Of a stretch of DNA of 64,000 nucleotides, positions 18,168 through 25,627 are shown one piece after another (the first letter of the stretch is position 1; each line of letters begins with the position of its first letter). The notes beneath the pieces were generated by a model. That model worked only from the letters and a program-made list of their open reading frames with translations. It did no database searches and was not told the origin of the DNA. The DNA comes from Variovorax sp. CF079 (lineage in GTDB: Bacteria; Pseudomonadota; Gammaproteobacteria; Burkholderiales; Burkholderiaceae_C). Where the stretch lies: positions 1 through 64,000 of the forward strand of contig NZ_FMZU01000024.1 of the NCBI RefSeq assembly GCF_900101545.1, in the 5' to 3' direction. Made by a program: the position numbers and the translations under genes.

Positions 18168-18326
18168 TTGAATCTTCCATTTCGGTTGTGACCTCACGCG
18201 ATGGGCCGCGCTTCGAGCGCGCTGCCCCGTCGACATCGCTGCACAGGGGTGGTCCACGTCCCTGCACATCCCACCAGACCGTCCACGCGGCTGATCCCTG
18301 GTGGTGTGGTGAAGACACACCCGAAA

Positions 18327-18402
18327 TGGAGCGGACACCGGGGTTCGAACCCGGGACTTCGACCTTGGGGAGGTCGCGCTCTACCGACTGAGCCATGTCC
18401 GC
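18327..18402 (-). tRNA. tRNA-Gly(CCC) with C33
   Basis: Acceptor GCGGACA/TGTCCGC, discriminator T as expected for Gly, encoded CCA. The anticodon loop TCCCCAA has C at position 33 instead of U, as in the Ile gene of the same array. It is the first tRNA after the boxA leader. Confidence 0.88.
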
Positions 18403-18453
18403 ACGATGCGAGGCTTCGGTCCGTTCCAGTGGTCGACCGTGCCTCGCAGCAAG

Positions 18454-18466
18454 TTGTTAAGGAGCA
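18454..18466 (-). promoter_or_regulatory. boxA-like antitermination site before the tRNA array
   Basis: Read on the minus strand the site is TGCTCCTTAACAA, one base away from the rRNA boxA TGCTCTTTAACAA. It lies 52 bases before the first tRNA, the place expected for an Nus-factor-dependent antitermination signal. Such a site would help RNA polymerase cross about 2 kb of mostly untranslated, highly structured RNA. Confidence 0.6.
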
Positions 18467-18547
18467 CCCACCGGGTCGAGCCGCGGTGCCATGCAGCGCG
18501 ATCACTGCAAGGGCAGTCCATGACGATGCACGGCGCTGCGAGGTTGC

Positions 18548-18563
18548 GAGCGGCATGCCGCTC
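18548..18563. promoter_or_regulatory. Perfect 16-bp palindrome upstream of boxA
   Basis: The self-complementary 16-mer (GAGCGGCA and its complement) sits between the terminator of the small gene and the boxA leader, where the array promoter should be. It could be an operator, perhaps for the nearby HTH protein. No clear -35/-10 pair was found by eye. Confidence 0.35.
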
Positions 18564-18570
18564 AAGTTGC

Positions 18571-18606
18571 AAAAACAAAAAGGCCCAGAACCTTTCGGTG
18601 TCCGGG
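18571..18606 (-). terminator. Rho-independent terminator of the 64-residue gene
   Basis: On the minus strand a stem of about 12 bp with a GAAA tetraloop and one bulged base is followed by TTTTTGTTTTT. It ends transcription coming from the small gene at 18.6-18.8 kb and insulates it from the tRNA array. Confidence 0.85.
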
Positions 18607-18638
18607 CCTCTGCTTGAGAGCGCTTGGGAGATGCGCGC

Positions 18639-18833
18639 TTATGCGCTACCTCCGCCCGGTGGCACCTGATCCTCATATGCTCCAGCCCACAAGTTCGCTT
18701 GCGTGGCGTGCATGGGGTTCGGGCGCTGATGGAGCTTCGACGGCAGCATGCCGAGGGAGTCGCAAAACGAGACGCGCACGAACGCCCGGCCCGATGCGGG
18801 TCGAATGTTGGTGAGGTTCAGTCTGGCTTTCAC
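18639..18833 (-). CDS. 64-residue protein of unknown function
   Basis: The frame starts at GTG (VKARLNLTNIRPASGRAF) with AGGA 8 bases upstream and ends in PPGGGSA, shortly before a strong terminator. Composition is that of a small folded, slightly basic protein with a single Cys; there is no signal peptide or membrane helix. It is divergent from the HTH gene at 18978 with 144 bases between them. I do not recognise a family. The ribosome-binding site plus dedicated terminator make a real gene likely. An upstream extension of the frame exists but has no good start. Confidence 0.6.
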   Translation of the reverse strand: MKARLNLTNIRPASGRAFVRVSFCDSLGMLPSKLHQRPNPMHATQANLWAGAYEDQVPPGGGSA

Positions 18834-18911
18834 GATGGTTCCTGCTTGCGTGGTGTGATCGAAGAAGTAGTAAGTAGATTCATGCGGCCAAGACCGCGAA
18901 TGAAGTGAACT

Positions 18912-18926
18912 GTAAATAGTCTTTAC
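18912..18926. promoter_or_regulatory. GTAAA-N5-TTTAC palindrome in divergent promoter region
   Basis: An inverted repeat of five bases with a five-base spacer lies in the AT-rich stretch between the 64-residue gene and the HTH gene. It is a candidate operator for autoregulation by the HTH protein. Evidence is positional only. Confidence 0.35.
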
Positions 18927-18977
18927 TGCTGCGTCAACACCTCGGACAATCTTTTTTTCTGTCGTTGTTTTTGAACA

Positions 18978-19349
18978 GTGCCCAATATCACAGTCACACG
19001 TCGCCGCAATGCGCTCATGCTTCATCGGCGCTTTCTTGAAGGGGCCATCGCTGCCGGCCTTCCGGCCAAGGGACTTGATCAAGCCTTCGCACAGAAGATC
19101 GAGGTGTCGCCCAGCATGTGGAGCCAGATCAAGAGTTCACGCCCCATCGGCGACACGCTCGCCAGGCAGATCGAGCGGCACTGCGAGGTCGAGATCGGAT
19201 GGCTTGACAGGGAGGATCTGGCCGCCGACATACCCGACCCCGCGGAAGAGCGATTCATTGCTGCGGCGAGGCAGGCGTGGCGCGGCGCCAATGCCAGAGG
19301 GAAGAGGGATCTGAGTCGGTTGCTGCAAGGGATGGCGAGAAGCGAGTGA
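18978..19349 (+). CDS. Cro/C1-type HTH regulator
   Basis: 123 residues from a GTG start. Residues about 30-75 (GLDQAFAQKIEVSPSMWSQIKSS) form a helix-turn-helix of the lambda-repressor type, followed by GDTLARQIERHCEVEIGWLD, a pattern seen in many small Comamonadaceae regulators. No partner-binding or peptidase domain follows. It is divergent from the 64-residue gene and lies about 0.6 kb upstream of the tRNA array, so it may control either or itself. Target inferred from context only. Confidence 0.78.
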   Translation: MPNITVTRRRNALMLHRRFLEGAIAAGLPAKGLDQAFAQKIEVSPSMWSQIKSSRPIGDTLARQIERHCEVEIGWLDREDLAADIPDPAEERFIAAARQAWRGANARGKRDLSRLLQGMARSE

Positions 19350-19785
19350 TTCGCGCCTGCGTCCGGTTCGTTGTGGAGCAGCAACCTGGGCTTGGTGAAG
19401 TGCCCCAGCTTTTCTTCGCGCCTGCCTTCAGCAGGCGCACGAGTCGGGTTGCGTCATCAGTTCGCAGGCCTGCACGAACAACGCGGGGGCAGCCACGCCG
19501 AGCGGCGTGGCGTCGAAGACGATCCAACCCTCGCGCCCTGCGGACAGGGAGGCGGCGTTGACCTGCGGCCCTGGTTCGGGTATCCCGTCGCGCAAGGTCA
19601 GTGCCTCGCCCGCTTGCAAGTCGATCTCGCTCTGCCTAGTCAGACCGGCAGCGCAATGTACCTGGCCCGGGATTTTTTCTCCTGATGGTTCGCCACCAGC
19701 ATTCGGCGCTGTTGCGCATTGGGCCGGAACTGATGTTGCCAGCGGGGCCTGCTGCCCTCTTCCCCACCTGACTCGTCTTATTCCG
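19350..19785. other. 436-base stretch without a supportable gene
   Basis: A minus-strand frame ending at 19428 contains a somewhat protein-like segment (IDLQAGEALTLRDG) but has no convincing start or family. No RNA gene or repeat was seen. Treated as non-coding or decayed. Confidence 0.4.
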
Positions 19786-19864
19786 ATGTTTCGCACCCTG
19801 TTCAAGTCCAAGATGCACCGCGTCACTGTCACCGAGCGAACTGCACTACGAAGGCTCCTGCGCC
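19786..19864 (+). pseudogene. panD: panD (aspartate decarboxylase) 5' fragment
   Basis: The frame MFRTLFKSKMHRVTVTE is the N-terminus of aspartate 1-decarboxylase, which makes beta-alanine for pantothenate. After one frame slip the next codons read ELHYEGSCA, the conserved strand with the self-cleaving Gly-Ser bond. Similarity stops after this, so only about 26 of about 120 residues remain. This is a displaced 5' relic, not the working gene. Confidence 0.75.
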
Positions 19865-19998
19865 CGAGTCATATTCGAGATGCGATAGAGGCTCGCAATC
19901 GAAACTTGGACGGTTTCGAGATTGATCCCGTGGGTCCGATGGTGGTGGCCGGAGGGGCGCACTCATCCGATTCGGAGAGCCGTGGTTGCGTTCGGCAC

Positions 19999-21033
19999 TC
20001 ATGGCCTAAATGCCCACAGATAGGCCAACACGACGGCAGCAAGCCACAAAGTGGCGACGATCATCAGCGCCATGGGACGCCAGCCCAGCTTCACCAGTTC
20101 CCCCAATGAGGTTTTGATGCCAAGTGCCGAAATGGCGACCACCAGACAGGTGCGCGAGACCTGACCTAACACGTCAGTGACCTCTGGCGTAACGAAGCCT
20201 GTACTGTTGACCAGCACCAGGGCGACGAAGCCCACTAAAAACAATGGCAGTAGCGGCGCCCGCCGGCCCGCGCCTGCTGCTGTGTACCCACTGCTGCGCC
20301 GCCAGTAGAAGGCCAGTGCGGCCACGACTGGCACCAGCAGCGTGACGCGGACCAGCTTGACGATCAATGCGACGTCTCCGGTGGGATGCGACAGCATCAG
20401 CCCCGCGCCCACCACTTGGGCAACGTCATGGATGGTGCCGCCCAGAAAAATGCCAGCGCTGGTGTCGCTGAACCCGAGCTGCTGGGCCAGCAGCGGATAA
20501 ACAACCATGGCGAGGGTGGACAGCCCTGTGACGCCCACCACGGCCACCAAGGTGTGGCGCTCGCCATCTTGCGACTTTGGCATCACCGCCGACACGGCAA
20601 GCGCGGCCGACGCGCCGCAGATGGACACGGCCGCGCCACACAGCAGGCCGAAGTCTGTCCGCAAGCCCAGCCGTCTCGCCAGCCAGGCGCCCAGCACGAT
20701 CGTGCTGGCAATGCTTAAAACGGCCAGTGCCAGCGGTCCGGCGCCCAGCTGTCCGATCTGCGACAGCGTGATGCGCGCGCCCAGCAGGGCCACGCCGATG
20801 CGCAACAGTGATTTGGCGCAGAACTCGATGCCGGGGCGGCAGCGTTCGTCCTCATGCAGGAAGTGGAAGGCCAGTCCGAGCAGCAACGCGTAGAGCAGTT
20901 GCGGCCCACCGTAATGCTCGGAGAGGAACGTCGCGCCCAGCATGATCAGCAGCGGCGCGGCTAGGCCGGGCCACAGGCTTCGGGTCCCGGCAATCCAGGG
21001 GTGCGTGAGGGCGCGGACGCCAGACATGCGCAT
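19999..21033 (-). CDS. YeiH-family putative sulfur-anion exporter
   Basis: 344 residues with about ten hydrophobic helices. Typical family patterns are LLGLAFHFL, CGASAALAVSAVMPK and LGGTIHDVAQVVGAGLMLS. YeiH-type membrane proteins are annotated as putative sulfate/sulfite exporters, though proof of substrate is thin. The start MRMSGVRAL is chosen because it lies just after the stop of the lyase gene; the frame is open further upstream inside that gene. As last gene of the thiol-catabolism operon it would remove sulfite or sulfate released by the enzymes encoded before it. Inner-membrane location. Confidence 0.82.
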   Translation of the reverse strand: MRMSGVRALTHPWIAGTRSLWPGLAAPLLIMLGATFLSEHYGGPQLLYALLLGLAFHFLHEDERCRPGIEFCAKSLLRIGVALLGARITLSQIGQLGAGPLALAVLSIASTIVLGAWLARRLGLRTDFGLLCGAAVSICGASAALAVSAVMPKSQDGERHTLVAVVGVTGLSTLAMVVYPLLAQQLGFSDTSAGIFLGGTIHDVAQVVGAGLMLSHPTGDVALIVKLVRVTLLVPVVAALAFYWRRSSGYTAAGAGRRAPLLPLFLVGFVALVLVNSTGFVTPEVTDVLGQVSRTCLVVAISALGIKTSLGELVKLGWRPMALMIVATLWLAAVVLAYLWAFRP

Positions 21034-21049
21034 CACTGCTGTCGAAGCT

Positions 21050-22255
21050 TCAGGAGGCCAGTGCGGCAAATCCCTGCGCCAGGTCGGCAATCAGGTCAGC
21101 CGGATCTTCCAGCCCGACATGGAGCCGGATCACCTGTCCGCAGCCAGACCAGTCAGCCACACTGCGGGCGCGATTCATGTCTGCGAGCGCGACCAGGCTT
21201 TCATAGCCGCCCCAGGACGCGCCAATGCCGAACAACACGAGACTGTCGATAAGTCGTTCGGCCGCATCACGACGGTAGTCCGGCTGAAGTTCGAAAGAAA
21301 CCAGGCCGTTGCTTCCCTTGCAATCCCGCTGCCACAGAGCGTGGCCCGGATCGCCGGCAAGGGCCGGGCAGAACACCCTGCCCACTTCGCTACGCGATCG
21401 CAGCCAGTGCGCCACCTGAAGACCGTGGCTCTCATGCATGGCCAGGCGGGCGGCCAGACTACGCGCGCCTCGCAGCACCAGCCAGGCATCGTCAGGACTC
21501 ACGGTCATTCCAAACGCATCACAGCGTTCCGCCACTGGCTGCCAGGCCTGGCGCGTGGTAGCCACCGTGCCCATCATCACGTCAGAGTGGCCCGACAGGT
21601 ATTTTGTGGCAGCCATGATGGACACGTCCGCGCCCAAGGCCAGCGGCCGGTATTGGCAGCCCGAGCCCCAGGTGTTGTCTGCCACCAGCAACGCGCCGCG
21701 TGCCTTCGCCAGCGCGGCCAGGCGAGGCAGGTCACACATTTCGTAGACCAGCGATCCCGGGCATTCGACGTAGATCATTCGCGTACCAGCCTCGAACTTC
21801 TCTTCGACGTCGCTGCCGTCGGCCGCGAAAAAAGTGCAGCGGATGTTGTACCGCGCGAGAAAGGAGTCGGCCAGATTGCGAGCCGGCTCGTAGACGCTGT
21901 CCGACATGAGAACATGATCACCGGGCTTGAGGTAGGACAGCAGCGTCATGGCGATGGCCGCCAGACCGGTAGGCAACAGGCGCGCGCGCCAGCCGCCTTC
22001 CAACTCGCAGACCAGGTCTTCGAGCGCGAACACCGTAGGCGTGCCGCGGGCCCCATAGGTGAACAAGCGCTCGCCGTCGCGCCTGATGCGCAACTCCTGT
22101 TGCTGCGCCACGCTTTCAAACAGCACGGTGCTGGCCCGCACCAGCGGCGGGTTCACAGGACGCCCACCGTCGTACTGCGGTTGCTTGCCGGCGTGGACCA
22201 GACGGGTCAACGTAGAGCTTGCGCTCCCTGGGTTTGAGAGAAAGGGCTTGCTCAT
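21050..22255 (-). CDS. Cystathionine beta-lyase-like PLP enzyme
   Basis: 401 residues of the Cys/Met-metabolism PLP family. The PLP-binding lysine is Lys218 in AATKYLSGHSDVMMG; upstream are LPTGLAAIAM (phosphate binding) and VADNTWGSG with the Asp for the pyridine nitrogen. The overall pattern (VYEPARNLAD, WGGYESLV) is closest to MetC-type beta-lyases, which cleave cystathionine or cysteine to a thiol, pyruvate and ammonia. Its place between a Bug transporter protein and a YeiH exporter suggests use in degradation of a sulfur compound rather than methionine synthesis. It lies 7 bases after the Bug gene, in the same operon. Confidence 0.85.
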   Translation of the reverse strand: MSKPFLSNPGSASSTLTRLVHAGKQPQYDGGRPVNPPLVRASTVLFESVAQQQELRIRRDGERLFTYGARGTPTVFALEDLVCELEGGWRARLLPTGLAAIAMTLLSYLKPGDHVLMSDSVYEPARNLADSFLARYNIRCTFFAADGSDVEEKFEAGTRMIYVECPGSLVYEMCDLPRLAALAKARGALLVADNTWGSGCQYRPLALGADVSIMAATKYLSGHSDVMMGTVATTRQAWQPVAERCDAFGMTVSPDDAWLVLRGARSLAARLAMHESHGLQVAHWLRSRSEVGRVFCPALAGDPGHALWQRDCKGSNGLVSFELQPDYRRDAAERLIDSLVLFGIGASWGGYESLVALADMNRARSVADWSGCGQVIRLHVGLEDPADLIADLAQGFAALAS

Positions 22256-22262
22256 GCAGGTG

Positions 22263-23255
22263 CTAGTCCAGACGGGCGCCCGAGAGCTTCACGACGCGCG
22301 ACCAGCGGGCAATGTCATCCTTCAGCTGTGCAGCAAAGGCGGCGGAACCGTTGGCAACCACGGCGCTGCCGCCGTCGGTGATCAGCTTGGTGACTTCGGG
22401 CGTGTTGAGTGCGCGAACGATGCTCCGGTTCAGATAGGCAACGCGATCGGGCGGCGTGCCGGCCGGAGCAAAGAAGCCGTACCAGTCTTCAAAGGTCGTG
22501 TTGCGGTAGCCCAGCTCTTCCAGCGTGGGCACCTTCTCGAACACACCGATGCGGCGCGGACTGGTCACCGCCAAGGCGCGCATCTTGCCGCTTTGGATGG
22601 AGCCGGCCACCGATGCGGTGGAGGTAATGAGCAGGTCCACCTGGCCACCCAACAGGTCGGTCATCGCCGGGGCCGCGCCCTTGTACGGAACATGGGTCAT
22701 GGTCATCCCGCTGTCCTTTTCCAGCACCACGCCCACCAGGTGCGAGAGCGTGCCATTGCCAGGCGTGGCATAGGTGACGCGACCAGGTTGCGCCTTTATT
22801 TTTTCGACCAGATCGGCAATGGTTTTGAGCGGTGAGTTGCTGGCCACGACCAGCACCAACGGCGCGGCATTGATCTGGGTGATGGGCACAAAGTTCTTCA
22901 ACGGATCGAAGCCCGGCGCGGCATAGAGCGAGGGATTCACGGCCATCAGCGACACCTGTCCCGTAAGAACCGTGTAGCCGTCGGGTTTGGCCTCGGCTAC
23001 CGCCTTCGCGCCGATGTTGCCGCCGGCGCCCGCGCGGTTGTCCACCACAGCGGACTGGCCAATGATCTCCGGGAGGCGACTGGTCACGAAACGCGTGCTG
23101 GCGTCATTGCCGCCGCCAGGCGGAAACGGGGAGACGAACTTGATCGGCTGGTTCGGAAACTCGCCCACCTGCGGCATGGGCTGGGCTGATGCACCCTGCA
23201 GGACACACAGGCTCCAGCAGAGCGAGGCGGCGGTGAGTTTGATCTTGGCAAGCAT
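22263..23255 (-). CDS. Bug-family (TTT) periplasmic binding protein
   Basis: 330 residues with a signal peptide ending at GASA-QPM. The family signature PIKFVSPFPPGGGNDASTRF and the VVDNRAGAGGNIGAKAVAEAKPDG block are present. Bug proteins bind carboxylates and related small anions in the periplasm, sometimes for transport and sometimes for signalling; no membrane TctAB partner is nearby. The ATG at 23255 follows a GGGAG ribosome-binding site. Gene order suggests the ligand is the sulfur-containing substrate of the operon, which is inference. Confidence 0.88.
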   Translation of the reverse strand: MLAKIKLTAASLCWSLCVLQGASAQPMPQVGEFPNQPIKFVSPFPPGGGNDASTRFVTSRLPEIIGQSAVVDNRAGAGGNIGAKAVAEAKPDGYTVLTGQVSLMAVNPSLYAAPGFDPLKNFVPITQINAAPLVLVVASNSPLKTIADLVEKIKAQPGRVTYATPGNGTLSHLVGVVLEKDSGMTMTHVPYKGAAPAMTDLLGGQVDLLITSTASVAGSIQSGKMRALAVTSPRRIGVFEKVPTLEELGYRNTTFEDWYGFFAPAGTPPDRVAYLNRSIVRALNTPEVTKLITDGGSAVVANGSAAFAAQLKDDIARWSRVVKLSGARLD

Positions 23256-23295
23256 GGCGGTCTCCCGTGAAGTGAAGGGCAGTTGACTCAGGCGA

Positions 23296-24936
23296 TCAAG
23301 CGGAAGGTGAGGACGGGTGCGGCCGCAGAGCGGGCGGCAAACGGAACGCGCCCAGTTCCAGCGCGTCCAGTTGGCCAACCAGGTTGACCTCCCAGGCGAG
23401 GTACTGGCGCGCCGCCTCCTTGTTGCCGTCGTGCCGGTCGTGGACGAAGAACAAGAAATCGATGCAATCGCTGTCGGGAAGCGCGCCGTCACCGGCGCGC
23501 AGTGGCAGCCCCGCAGCTTGCCAATTCGCCGTGCCGCCTTCGAGCAGGCTGGCGTGCAGGCCGAGCTCCGCAAGGTCAATGGCCGCGCAGCCCGCTACCG
23601 CGGGATCGTCCGCAATCAGCACCACCGGCCGCTGCTCGCCAGCCAAGGCGGCGGTCAGGCGCGGACGGATTGACCAACGCGTGCCTGCAATGTGCCCCTT
23701 GCGAAACTGCATGCTGGGCCGCAAGTCGATGGCGGCCACGCCGCGCCCGGCCAGACCCGCAGCCAATGCCTTCGGGCTGATGGACGGCAGCGGCGGCAAC
23801 GGCGCAATCTCGGCCGGAGGGAGCGCGAGTCCGCTGTCCAGGCCCTGGTCCAGCACGCTGGCGTCATGGCCCATCTGGCGCAACCAGCTCGCCACCGTAC
23901 GGGCACGAATACCGTCCGAATCGAACACCACCAGCCGGGCATGGCGCACACCCAGGTACTGGTCGTTGGCCTGCATCAGTTGGCCGCCCGGCGTGTGCTG
24001 GGCGCCGGGCAGGCTGCCCTTGGCGAATTCTTCGGGAGTGCGCACGTCGCACAAAAACAAGGTGCGCTGCGGATCGACCGCCCACGTGCGCACGGTGTCC
24101 GCGGTGACTGTAGGCACTTCGAAGCGCCGGGCCAATGCACTGGCCGCTGCCTGCATGGCGCTTTTTGCGGCGGGTTCGTCCGCATTGCCGTAGCGGCGGC
24201 TTCCCCCATGCTCCAACGCCAGGTCGGCCAAGTGCCAACCTTGCGTGCCGTTCTCCAGCGCGAACACCGGGTTGGGCAAACCCAGATTGATCAGCGTCTG
24301 CGCGCCGATGATGCTGCGCGTGCGCCCTGCGCAGTTGACCACGATGCGGGTCTTCTCGCTCGGAACGAGGCTGCGGATGCGCAGGGCCAGCTCGCCGTTG
24401 GGGCAATTGATGGCCGTCGGGATGTTCATCTTCTGGAACTCGGTGAACGGCCGTCCGTCGAGCACCACGACGTCTTCCTTGCGCTCCAGCATCGCCGCCA
24501 GATCATTCGCGCCGACATGTGGCGTGCGATAGACCTGCTCGGCCAATTCACCAAAGGTCTTGGATGGAACATTGACGCCGGCAAACAGCGGAAATCCCGC
24601 AGCCTGCCAGCCCGCCGTGCCGCCACGGAGCACATGGACATCGGTGTAACCCAGCGCTACCAGGCGCTGCGCAGCTGTCAACGCAACGCCATCTCCGCCA
24701 TCGTGAACGACAAGGCGCACACTTTTGCGCGGCGCCAGGCGAGGAGCCTCGATCTCCAGCCGGCTATAAGGCAGGGAGATGCCGTAGAACAGGTGAGCTT
24801 GGCCATACTGGCCGTGCTCGCGCACATCGAACAGCGCTATCTCGCGCCCGTCGTGCAGCCAGGCCTTGAGCGTGGCCGCTTCTACCCAGGATGTCATTGC
24901 AACTGCGAGGGTTGGCGCGTGGTCGGGCGCGTTCAT
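23296..24936 (-). CDS. Four-domain rhodanese-like protein
   Basis: 546 residues with four rhodanese modules at roughly 20-120, 130-240, 275-375 and 390-500. Only the second keeps the active Cys (Cys202 in VVNCAGRTRS); the others have Asp or other residues at that place (VVHDGGDG, VVFDSDG, LIADDP). The C-terminal 50 residues are a separate helical tail. No signal peptide, so cytoplasmic. Its ATG overlaps the stop of the thiol dioxygenase gene by 4 bases, which implies tight coupling; it probably carries persulfide sulfur released in thiol breakdown. Confidence 0.82.
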   Translation of the reverse strand: MNAPDHAPTLAVAMTSWVEAATLKAWLHDGREIALFDVREHGQYGQAHLFYGISLPYSRLEIEAPRLAPRKSVRLVVHDGGDGVALTAAQRLVALGYTDVHVLRGGTAGWQAAGFPLFAGVNVPSKTFGELAEQVYRTPHVGANDLAAMLERKEDVVVLDGRPFTEFQKMNIPTAINCPNGELALRIRSLVPSEKTRIVVNCAGRTRSIIGAQTLINLGLPNPVFALENGTQGWHLADLALEHGGSRRYGNADEPAAKSAMQAAASALARRFEVPTVTADTVRTWAVDPQRTLFLCDVRTPEEFAKGSLPGAQHTPGGQLMQANDQYLGVRHARLVVFDSDGIRARTVASWLRQMGHDASVLDQGLDSGLALPPAEIAPLPPLPSISPKALAAGLAGRGVAAIDLRPSMQFRKGHIAGTRWSIRPRLTAALAGEQRPVVLIADDPAVAGCAAIDLAELGLHASLLEGGTANWQAAGLPLRAGDGALPDSDCIDFLFFVHDRHDGNKEAARQYLAWEVNLVGQLDALELGAFRLPPALRPHPSSPSA

Positions 24937-25523
24937 GCGCGTCGGGTCGGCACGCCGAGGGACATGGTCTCGCAGGTGCCTTTTTCCATGTCGTAGGCGG
25001 TCCGCGCGTTCAGCGTCTCCAGCGCGCGGCCATACATGTGCAGGTGGCGGATGACCTGGCCGACCGGGATCTCCACGGAGTGGATGTCATCGGGCATCAA
25101 CGCGATGCCGGTGCCGGGTTCTACCGTCATGGAGCCGGCCTGCTTGAGTTGAGCCCTGCCCGGCGCCGAGCCATCGTCTTGGCGCTCATAGAGGCGGTTG
25201 ACCTCGATCCCTTCCACCGCGCTGATACAGGCCCAGGTGGTGTGGTTGTGGGGCACGATCCGCTTGCCTGGGCGCATGACATTCAGGTAGAGCGCGAAGC
25301 TCTGATCAGCGTCTTCGGCAATCAGGTAGCGAGCCTGCAGTTCGTCGCCTTGGGGCGCGGCGAACTCACTGGCGCTCCACAACTCTTTGCGCGCCGCGAG
25401 CTGGTTGAGGGCAACCAGCACCGCGGCCAGAGACTCGCGCGTGGGTTCGCCATTACCAACAGAATCTTTAATGTTTCGAATGCTGTCCGCAACCGCTTGT
25501 TTGCGCTGCTCTGCTACGCTCAT
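24933..25523 (-). CDS. Cysteine dioxygenase-type thiol dioxygenase
   Basis: 196 residues of the CDO-type cupin family. The iron ligands are His92 and His94 in PHNHTTWACISAVEG and His148 in PDDIHSVEI. Such enzymes oxidise a thiol to a sulfinate with O2. Bacterial members act on cysteine, 3-mercaptopropionate or mercaptosuccinate, and the substrate cannot be settled by eye. It is the first gene of a five-gene minus-strand operon and is divergent from a LysR regulator. The sulfinate product would release sulfite, matching the exporter at the end of the operon. Confidence 0.85.
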   Translation of the reverse strand: MSVAEQRKQAVADSIRNIKDSVGNGEPTRESLAAVLVALNQLAARKELWSASEFAAPQGDELQARYLIAEDADQSFALYLNVMRPGKRIVPHNHTTWACISAVEGIEVNRLYERQDDGSAPGRAQLKQAGSMTVEPGTGIALMPDDIHSVEIPVGQVIRHLHMYGRALETLNARTAYDMEKGTCETMSLGVPTRRA

Positions 25524-25627
25524 GAAGGTTTCCTAAGTGAAATAAGGCCTGACTGGACTTACTTTAGGCAAACCAGTTACGCCCAACAAGCGAGAAGCCA
25601 AAGCAAATACATTAGACTTATTAATAT
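25524..25627. promoter_or_regulatory. Divergent promoter region, dioxygenase operon / LysR
   Basis: The 104-base AT-richer interval separates the dioxygenase and LysR start codons. An ATTAATAT segment just before the LysR ATG may act as -10. LysR-type sites with a T-N11-A core are expected here, but no single palindrome stands out. Confidence 0.45.

Noticed and set aside
16355..18338. Many short open frames inside the tRNA array
   Set aside because: They cross tRNA genes and lack ribosome-binding sites; only 16755-16946 lies between tRNAs with a good site.
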